A stretch of 64,000 nucleotides of DNA from Asanoa ferruginea. GTDB lineage: Bacteria > Actinomycetota > Actinomycetes > Mycobacteriales > Micromonosporaceae. A program made the position numbers and the translations under genes. Shown one piece after another: positions 58,107 through 64,000 of the stretch (position 1 is its first letter; each line of letters opens with the position of its first letter). The notes beneath the pieces were generated by a model. It searched no databases, was not told where the DNA came from, and saw only the letters and a program-made list of their open reading frames with translations. Location of the stretch: the NCBI RefSeq assembly GCF_003387075.1, contig NZ_QUMQ01000001.1, positions 2,728,001 through 2,792,000 on the forward strand, given 5' to 3'.

Positions 58107-59891
58107 ATGGTCGTTCCCTGGCGCAACCGGGCGCGTCGCGCGGTCGAGACCCGGTTGCGCGACGGGCTGCGCACCAACGGCGACACCCGGCCGCACTACA
58201 TCGTCTGTGGCCACGACGCGCTGGCCTACCACCTCGTCAACGCCCTCGGCCCGGCGACGGTGCGGGTGACCGTGGTGCTGCCGCCGGGTCGCCATCCCAC
58301 CGCACCCGACATCGCGAAGATCCGCGGCATCCGGGTGATCCGCGCCGACCGGGTCGACGAGACGACACTGCGCGCCGCGGGTCTGGAGACCGCCGCCGGC
58401 CTCGCGCTGATGCAGCAGGACGACGTCGGAAACATCCATGCCGCGCTCACCGCGCACGAGGTCGCGCCGCGGGTCCGGGTCGTCATGCGGATGTTCAACA
58501 CCGGTCTCGGGTACGGAGTCAAGCGCCTGCTCGGCGACTGCGAGGTGCTCTCCGACGCCGCCATGGCCGCACCCACGTTCGTCGCCGCGGCGCTGGGCGA
58601 GGTGGCGCCGACCAACTTCCACCACTACGGCCGCACGCTGATCGTGGCCCATCGCGAAGACGTACGCCCGGAGCACGTCGTCTGTGGCATCGCCGACACC
58701 AGCGACCCGGCGCACATGGTGATGCTTCCCGACCCCGCGCGGGCCGACCTGGTGCTCGCCGAGGCCACCGGCCAGCAGCCGGCCACCGAGGTCGCGGCCA
58801 ACCGGATCGCCCGGGCCCGCCGGATCCGCCGGCCGTTGCGTGGCTTCGGCCGGGCGCTCAGCTCGTTCCTGAGCCGGAAGATCGGCATCGCGACGGCAGC
58901 CGTACTCCTGGTGGCGGTGACCTTTGGTTATCTGCTCTATCGCACCGACGGCACCGCGCATCTCGACCCGTGGCAGGCCGTCTACACCACGCTGCTGACC
59001 GCGCTCAACGGCGCCGATGTCGAGGTCGACAAGGGCGTCGTGGTCCAGCTCATGCAGATCGTGCTCACCGTGGCCGGGCTGGCGCTGGTCCCGCTGATCA
59101 CCGCAGCCGTGGTCGACGCGATGGTCAAGGCCCGGCTCGCGCTCAGCGCCGGCCGGCTCGCGGTGCCCCGCGAGGACCACGTCGTGGTGGTCGGGCTCGG
59201 CAACGTCGGCACCCGGGTGATCCGCCAGTTGCACAACCTCGGCGTCGAGGTGGTGGCGATCGACAAGGTGACCGACCCGCGCGGTGCCGTGGTCGCCAAA
59301 CAGCTCGGCATCCCGGTCATCGTCGGCGACGCGGCGCTGGAGGAGACCCTGGTCGAGGCGTCGGTCGGCACCTGCCGGGCGCTGGTGGTCGTCTCCACCG
59401 ACGACGTGACCAACCTGCAGGCCGCGCTCAACGGCCGGGCCCTGCAACCCGACCTGCGGGTGGTGCTGCGGCTCTTCGACGGCGACCTTGCGCAGCGGAT
59501 CCGCTCGACGTTCAGCATCTTCCGCTCACACAGCGTCTCCTACCTGGCCGCGCCCGCGTTCGCCGCCGTGCTGCGCAAGCGGCAGGTGGTCGCCACGATC
59601 CCGGTCGGCCGGCACGCGCTGCTGGTCACGATCGTGGTCGTCGCGAAGGGCTCGGCGCTCGACGGCCAGCCGGTGCGGGCCGCCGACCACCCCCGCGGCG
59701 CCCGGGTGATCGCCCTGCTCAAGGCCGGTCAACGGCCCGGCTGGTCACCGCCGCCGGACACCCTGCTCGGCCCCGGCGACGAGCTGACCGTGGTGGCCCG
59801 CCGGGCCGGGCTGAGCGCCCTGATCAAGCAGGCGTCGCCGCCGCAGGTCGTGGTGCCGGTGCAGCCCGGCCCCGACAGCACCTCAGACTGA
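58107..59891 (+). CDS. Two-RCK (TrkA-N) channel-like membrane protein lacking a K+ selectivity filter
   Basis: The 594-residue protein has an N-terminal TrkA-N/RCK domain (HYIVCGHDALAYHLV, about 29-43). Two membrane helices follow (about 257-277 and 314-336). A second NAD-binding RCK domain (HVVVVGLGNVGTRVIRQL, about 358-375, AIDKVTDPRG, VGDAALEETL) and a TrkA-C-like end (ELTVVARRAGL) complete it. This is the layout of K+ channels, but the segment between the helices (TTLLTALNGADVEVDKG) lacks TVGYG or any GYG. It may be a non-selective or different ion channel. TACGAT ends 7 nt before the ATG. Confidence 0.8.
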   Translation: MVVPWRNRARRAVETRLRDGLRTNGDTRPHYIVCGHDALAYHLVNALGPATVRVTVVLPPGRHPTAPDIAKIRGIRVIRADRVDETTLRAAGLETAAGLALMQQDDVGNIHAALTAHEVAPRVRVVMRMFNTGLGYGVKRLLGDCEVLSDAAMAAPTFVAAALGEVAPTNFHHYGRTLIVAHREDVRPEHVVCGIADTSDPAHMVMLPDPARADLVLAEATGQQPATEVAANRIARARRIRRPLRGFGRALSSFLSRKIGIATAAVLLVAVTFGYLLYRTDGTAHLDPWQAVYTTLLTALNGADVEVDKGVVVQLMQIVLTVAGLALVPLITAAVVDAMVKARLALSAGRLAVPREDHVVVVGLGNVGTRVIRQLHNLGVEVVAIDKVTDPRGAVVAKQLGIPVIVGDAALEETLVEASVGTCRALVVVSTDDVTNLQAALNGRALQPDLRVVLRLFDGDLAQRIRSTFSIFRSHSVSYLAAPAFAAVLRKRQVVATIPVGRHALLVTIVVVAKGSALDGQPVRAADHPRGARVIALLKAGQRPGWSPPPDTLLGPGDELTVVARRAGLSALIKQASPPQVVVPVQPGPDSTSD

Positions 59892-61103
59892 CGTGGTCAG
59901 CTCCGGCACCTCGACACCGAGCACCGCCTGCTCGTCGGGTCGGTGCACCAGCACGTTGGTCAGGTAGGACTGCACCGCCGCGGCCAGGCCCACGTCGCGG
60001 CCGGCCTCCTCGGAGCGGAACCAGCGGTGTTCGAGCACCTGGGTGTAGAGCTCGGCCGGCTCCAGCTTGCGCCGCAACTCGGCCGGCACCGCGCGGACGA
60101 CCGGCTCGAACACCTCGATCAGCCAGCGGTGCGCCGCCTGCTGCTCGTCGGGCAGGTCGCTGTCGGCGCGGTAGGCGTCGAGGTCGTTGAGCAGCGCCCG
60201 GGCCTGGTTCTCCTCGGCGTCGAGGCCGGTCAGCCGCAGCAGCCGGCGGGTGTGGTGGCCGGCGTCGACGACCTTCGGCCGCACGTAGGCCCGGCCGCCC
60301 TCGACCACCGACATCGACACCTCGGCGACGTCGAAGCCGAGTTCGTTGAGCTTGCGGATGCGCTTCTCGATGTCGTGCCGCGAGTCGCGGGCGATCTCCT
60401 GCTCGAAGGTGACCTCGTGCCAGAGCCGCTCGTAGCGGCTGATCACCTCGTCGGCCACCCACTCCGGGTCGATCGCCTCGTCGAGCAGGTCGGCGGCCTG
60501 TAGGTCGAGCGCCTCGCCGAAGATGTTGAGCCGGGCGATCTCCAGGTCTTCGCCGCGCTGCCCGTTGGACAGCGACGGGCGCAACGCACCGGTCTCGGCG
60601 TCGACCAGGTAGGCCGCGAAGGCGCCGGCGTCGCGCCGGAACAGCGTGTTGGACAGCGAGCAGTCACCCCAGAAGAACCCGGTCAGGTGCATTCGCACGA
60701 TCAGCGCGGCGAGCGCGTCGAGCAGCCGGTTCATCGTCTCCGGCCGAAGTGTGTGCGAGAACACCGCCCGGTAGGGCAGCGAGAACTGTAGATGGCGGGT
60801 GACCAGCACGGGATCGAGCGGCTCGCCCGCCGCGTCGGCCCGGTCGGCCACGATCGCGACGGCCTGCACGGCCGGGAAGTCGATCCGTTCGAGCTGCCGG
60901 AGCAGGTCGTATTCGCGCTCGGCGATCCGCTCGCCGGTCTCCTTCACGGCATAGACGGTGCCGGCCAGCCGGACGAACCGCACGACGTGCCGGGAGATGC
61001 CCTGGGGGAGCGCGACCAGGTGATCTGGCGGCCACTCCTCCAGCGGTGTCGACCACGGAAGGTCGAGCAACGCCGGGTCGATGAGGGCCGAAGTGATGCG
61101 CAC
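59883..61103 (-). CDS. DUF4032 kinase-like protein
   Basis: The 406-residue protein starts VRITSALIDPALLDLPW and contains an LPS-kinase/ABC1-like core: VYAVKETGERIAEREY (Lys and Glu of an ATP site, about 52-65) and GFFWGDCSLSNTLFRRD (catalytic-loop type D-x4-N, about 142-158), then YLVDAETGAL as the metal-binding segment. The C-terminal part is the DUF4032 domain. Substrate is unknown. CAGACT (61110-61115 reverse) lies 6 nt before the GTG. It overlaps the channel-like gene by 9 nt at the 3' ends. Confidence 0.85.
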   Translation of the reverse strand: MRITSALIDPALLDLPWSTPLEEWPPDHLVALPQGISRHVVRFVRLAGTVYAVKETGERIAEREYDLLRQLERIDFPAVQAVAIVADRADAAGEPLDPVLVTRHLQFSLPYRAVFSHTLRPETMNRLLDALAALIVRMHLTGFFWGDCSLSNTLFRRDAGAFAAYLVDAETGALRPSLSNGQRGEDLEIARLNIFGEALDLQAADLLDEAIDPEWVADEVISRYERLWHEVTFEQEIARDSRHDIEKRIRKLNELGFDVAEVSMSVVEGGRAYVRPKVVDAGHHTRRLLRLTGLDAEENQARALLNDLDAYRADSDLPDEQQAAHRWLIEVFEPVVRAVPAELRRKLEPAELYTQVLEHRWFRSEEAGRDVGLAAAVQSYLTNVLVHRPDEQAVLGVEVPELTTSV

Positions 61104-61240
61104 CCCCCAAGTCTGCCGCCTGACACCGCCGCTACGCAGTCGACCGTGGCTCGTTACACAGTGGCGAGATGATCTGATTGTCTGCTCTGGGGCTTTTCTC
61201 CCTAGCGGCAGTCCATGTAGGAGAGCCGAGGGGGAAAAGG

Positions 61241-62614
61241 ATGCGGCGGACTCTGGCGCTGGTCGCCGGTGCGTGCACGGCAGTGGTGATGGCCGGCGCG
61301 ACGGCGTACGCGATGACCGGCGACGGGACCGAAGCAAAGCCGGCGGGTATTTCGCGGCTCGGCAAGGCGGCTGACGCGCCCGCGCCGGCGGCGGCCGGCG
61401 CACCGCGCAAGGAGTCCGGCGCCGCGACCGGCGGGCTGCCGGTCGCGCCCGCGTCGGGCGTCGGCAGCGCGATCGACGCGGTCGGCCGGCAGAAGGTCGG
61501 CTCGCTCGAATCGGTCGCCGCCCTGCTCGACTACAAGTCGGAGGGCACCACCCAGACGTTCCACTACCCCGGCGCGGAGTACGTGAAGGTCCACTTCGAC
61601 GAACTCTCGATGCTGCCGGGCGACTACGTCACGGTCTCCGACCCGCAGAACACCGAGGTGCACCGGGTCGACAGCGACCCGCTCGACGTGGTGGGCGGCC
61701 TGCTGGGCAGCCGCGCCGAGGCGGATTCGGGTTCCGGCCGGTGGGCGATGTCGGTCACCGGCGACACGGCCGTGGTCACCCTGCACCGGGCCGTGCCCGA
61801 CCCGCTGGGCCTCCAGGAGGCCGCCGGGCTCGGCGTGCGGGTCGACAAGGTGGCCCGCGGCTTCACCGACCAGGAGCAGGACGCGGAGAACGCGTCCGAG
61901 TTGCGGACGGCGCGCTCGCTGTCGGAGAACGGCCGCGAGGAGAGCGTCTGCGGCTCCAACGAGGCGCGCGACGCGGTCTGCTACAAGTCGGCGGACCCGG
62001 CCGCGTACAAGAAGTCGAAGGCTGTTGCCCGGCTTTTGATCAACGGCACTGAGCTGTGCACCGGTTGGCGGCTCGGCGCGACCAACCGGATGCTGACCAA
62101 CAACCACTGCATGGTGACCTCGAGCGACGCCTACGACACCGAGGTGTGGTTCGACTACCAGTGCGCGAAGTGTGGCGGCGACGCGGTGTTCAAGCCGACC
62201 AAGGTCTGGGGCGACAAGGTGCTCGCCACCGAGCGCGACCTCGACTTCACGCTGTTCACGGTGGAGAACTTCACCCAGGTGCAGAAGTTCGGCTACCTGA
62301 CCATCGAGCCCACCCGGCCGGTGAAGGGCAGCGAGGTCTACATCCCGCAGCACCCCGGCGGCAACCCGGGCATGATCGCGATGGGCAGCGACAAGGACAG
62401 CGGCGGCATCTGCGCGGTCGCCGACCCGTCCTACGACGGCTACGGGCAGGACTCCGACGTCTCCTACTACTGCGACACCGCGGGCGGTTCGTCCGGTTCG
62501 CCGGTGATCTCGCGGAAGACCGACCGGGTCATCGCCCTGCACCACTTCGGCGGCTGCCCCAACAGCGGTGTCCGGATCGACCTGGTTTACGGCAAGATCA
62601 AGAAGCTTCTCTAG
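61241..62614 (+). CDS. Secreted trypsin-fold serine protease with prodomain
   Basis: The 457-residue protein begins with a signal sequence (about 1-26), an Ala/Pro-rich linker, and a beta-rich pro-region (about 85-225). The catalytic domain follows. The triad is readable: His289 in TNNHCM, Asp335 (or 333) in ERDLDFTL and Ser418 in GGSSGSPV. Several Cys pairs (CTGWR...HCM, CAKCGG, GGICAVADP, YYCDTAGG, FGGCPNSG) resemble lysyl-endopeptidase-like S1 enzymes. Specificity is not clear. GGGGGAAAAGG precedes the ATG; an upstream in-frame start at 61178 would spoil the signal peptide. Confidence 0.88.
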   Translation: MRRTLALVAGACTAVVMAGATAYAMTGDGTEAKPAGISRLGKAADAPAPAAAGAPRKESGAATGGLPVAPASGVGSAIDAVGRQKVGSLESVAALLDYKSEGTTQTFHYPGAEYVKVHFDELSMLPGDYVTVSDPQNTEVHRVDSDPLDVVGGLLGSRAEADSGSGRWAMSVTGDTAVVTLHRAVPDPLGLQEAAGLGVRVDKVARGFTDQEQDAENASELRTARSLSENGREESVCGSNEARDAVCYKSADPAAYKKSKAVARLLINGTELCTGWRLGATNRMLTNNHCMVTSSDAYDTEVWFDYQCAKCGGDAVFKPTKVWGDKVLATERDLDFTLFTVENFTQVQKFGYLTIEPTRPVKGSEVYIPQHPGGNPGMIAMGSDKDSGGICAVADPSYDGYGQDSDVSYYCDTAGGSSGSPVISRKTDRVIALHHFGGCPNSGVRIDLVYGKIKKLL

Positions 62615-62656
62615 GCGGGGCGGAGCCGGAGTGCACCGCGCGGATACGGTGGTCAC

Positions 62657-63346
62657 GTGCGCAACGCGATCACCGAACGGGCGGCCGCCCTCCGGCTCCG
62701 GCCGGTGCGGCCTGCCGGCTGGTGGTTCGACCTCCTGCTGATCGGGCTGTTCGCGCTGCTCACCGGCGTTCTCGCCGCTGGCGGCCTGCTCGGCGTCGAC
62801 CAGACCGTGCGCGACTGGTGCGTGACACACCAGACGCAGGTCACCCACTGGCTCGCCCGGGTCTTCAACTTCCTGGGCAACGGCGGCCCGCTGACCGTGA
62901 TCAGCCTGGTCATCGCCATCTTCCTGGCGATCCGCCGGCGCAACCTCTACCCGATCCTGCCGGTCGTGGCGGCGTTCCTGCTGACCGGCATCGTGATCAT
63001 GCCGCTGAAGATCTGGACCGAGCGGGCGGCACCGGGCTACACCGGCCCGCACGCGGTGGATCTTTTCAACAGCGCCCTGCCACCGGGTACGTACGACACC
63101 GGCTACCCGTCCGGCCACCTGGTCAACACCGTGGTCTGGTACGGCGTCATCGCCCTGCTCCTGGCACCCTGGCTGAACCGCACGGCCAACCTGTGGTTGC
63201 GCATCGCCCCGCCGGCGATCGTCTTCCTGACCACCATCTACCTCGATTTCCACTGGCTGACCGACTCGGTCGCCGGCCTGCTGCTGGGCCTGTTCATCGC
63301 CCGCCTGATCGACCGGGTGCCATGGCAGCTACCAACCCGCCAGTAG
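62657..63346 (+). CDS. PAP2-family membrane phosphatase
   Basis: The 229-residue protein has about six membrane helices and the PAP2 motifs: KIWTERAAP (C1, near 115), YPSGHLVN (C2, near 150) and YLDFHWLTDSVAG (C3, near 192-204; the first Arg of the motif is replaced). Such enzymes hydrolyse lipid phosphates such as phosphatidic acid or undecaprenyl diphosphate outside the membrane. TACGGT at 62645-62650 lies 6 nt before the GTG, so the message may be leaderless. The next gene overlaps its last 25 nt. Confidence 0.9.
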   Translation: MRNAITERAAALRLRPVRPAGWWFDLLLIGLFALLTGVLAAGGLLGVDQTVRDWCVTHQTQVTHWLARVFNFLGNGGPLTVISLVIAIFLAIRRRNLYPILPVVAAFLLTGIVIMPLKIWTERAAPGYTGPHAVDLFNSALPPGTYDTGYPSGHLVNTVVWYGVIALLLAPWLNRTANLWLRIAPPAIVFLTTIYLDFHWLTDSVAGLLLGLFIARLIDRVPWQLPTRQ

Positions 63347-64000
63347 CCCTCGCCCGCCGCCTCGGCCTGCGCGACGCGGTCGTGCTCGGCCTCGGCTCGA
63401 TGCTGGGCGCCGGGGTGTTCGTCGTGTTCGCACCCGCGGCCGCGGCCGCCGGCGGCACCGGCCTGCTGGTCGCCCTGGGCGTGGCCGGCTTCGTGGCCTT
63501 CTGCAACGCGACGAGTTCGGCCCGGCTGGCCGCTCGCTATCCGGAGTCCGGCGGCGCCTACGTCTACGGCCGCGAGCGGATCGGCGCGTTCCCCGGCTTC
63601 CTGGCCGGCTGGGCGTTCGTCGCCGGCAAGACGGCGAGCTGCGCGGCGATGGCGCTGGCGATCGGCACGTACGCCTGGCCGGCGCATCCCCGCCCGATCG
63701 CCGTCGCCGCCGTGCTCGCGGTGACCGCCGTCAACCTGCGCGGCATAGCGAAAACGGCCCGCGTCACGGCGGTGCTGGTTTCGTTGACCCTGGCGGTCCT
63801 GGTCGCGGTGGCAGTGGCCGGGTTGGCCGGCGGCCCGCACCTGTCGCTCACCGGCTCGCTATCGGCCAGCGGCGTGCTGGAGGCGGCCGGCCTGCTGTTC
63901 TTCGCGTTCGCCGGCTACGCCCGGATCGCGACCCTGGGCGAGGAGGTCCGCGACCCGGCCCGAACGATCCCGCGCGCGATCCCGCTGGCCCTGGGCATCG
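63322..64000 (+). CDS. APC-family amino acid permease, 5' part
   Basis: The first 226 residues of an amino acid/polyamine/organocation permease are present; the frame runs off the right edge. TM1 carries the substrate motif GLGSMLGAGVFVVFAP (about 23-38), and the FAFAGYARIATLGEEVRDPARTIPRAI stretch (key part GYARIATLGEEV, TM6 and loop) identifies the family. About six helices are visible. The ATG at 63322 overlaps PAP2, suggesting co-expression. Substrate unknown. Confidence 0.93.
   Translation, partial: MAATNPPVALARRLGLRDAVVLGLGSMLGAGVFVVFAPAAAAAGGTGLLVALGVAGFVAFCNATSSARLAARYPESGGAYVYGRERIGAFPGFLAGWAFVAGKTASCAAMALAIGTYAWPAHPRPIAVAAVLAVTAVNLRGIAKTARVTAVLVSLTLAVLVAVAVAGLAGGPHLSLTGSLSASGVLEAAGLLFFAFAGYARIATLGEEVRDPARTIPRAIPLALGI

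Overview
The window is G+C-rich (roughly 70 percent by eye) chromosomal DNA of an actinomycete. Lsr2, the carD-ispD-ispF order, ClpC, DisA next to RadA, many GTG starts and many apparently leaderless genes all point there. The gene set (septum-formation lipoprotein, DUF2510/RDD proteins, an agq-like type III PKS cluster) suggests Micromonosporaceae (Micromonospora, Asanoa, Actinoplanes and relatives), but the genus cannot be fixed from sequence reading alone. I saw no insertion sequence, prophage, CRISPR array or rRNA. There is one tRNA, for Thr(TGT).

Layout. 1-1.8 kb: a cut-off NuoD-type complex I subunit, translationally coupled to a MidA-type methyltransferase that carries a 27-bp tandem repeat. 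1.9-8.7 kb: CoA and NAD cofactor genes (DUF2520 oxidoreductase, panC, nadB, nadC, coaX) with a septum-formation lipoprotein between them. 9.2-18.8 kb: housekeeping and stress genes (lsr2, clpC, mutY, a double-ACT protein, peptide deformylase, disA, radA and two cell-envelope proteins). 18.9-22.8 kb: a compact probable biosynthetic cluster of UbiA prenyltransferase, methyltransferase, acyl-CoA-dehydrogenase-like flavoprotein and type III PKS, with a palindromic operator at the divergent promoter. 22.8-26.9 kb: a 52-residue protein, a membrane-anchored thioredoxin-like protein, carD, ispD, ispF and a TPR membrane protein.

26.9-36.0 kb holds tyrosine catabolism in two blocks. The first is hmgA diverging, across a 21-bp palindrome, from an uncharacterised gene fused by ATGA overlap to fahA. 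The second is hpd followed closely by two RDD membrane proteins and a HisC-like aminotransferase, with an Lrp/AsnC regulator divergent from hpd. Together these give tyrosine to 4-hydroxyphenylpyruvate to homogentisate to maleylacetoacetate to fumarate and acetoacetate. No recognisable maleylacetoacetate isomerase is present, so the uncharacterised gene is a candidate. The fumarate produced could be used by either of two unrelated fumarases that follow (class I at 37.5 kb, class II at 40.9 kb).

36-48.9 kb: propeller and Ig-like secreted proteins, LacI and IclR regulators, an AbiEi-like protein, a pair of perfect DnaA boxes, cysS, a SpoU-type 23S rRNA methyltransferase and a secreted phytase/esterase-like protein. 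48.9-54.7 kb: a striking Hsp70 ATPase-TM-beta-propeller fusion, an MsiK/UgpC-type sugar ABC ATPase, tRNA-Thr, gmd and an uncharacterised anchored protein. 54.7-64 kb: DUF3626/methyltransferase/DUF1905 operon, a secreted low-complexity protein, a two-RCK channel-like protein without a K+ selectivity filter, a DUF4032 kinase-like protein, a secreted trypsin-fold protease, a PAP2 phosphatase and a cut-off amino-acid permease.

A recurring feature is a TANNNT (or CANACT) hexamer 6-9 nt before the start codon of about twenty genes, most of which show no obvious Shine-Dalgarno. I read this as widespread leaderless transcription and used it to choose several starts (disA, radA, ispF, lacI, the TPR gene). 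All starts remain unverified predictions.
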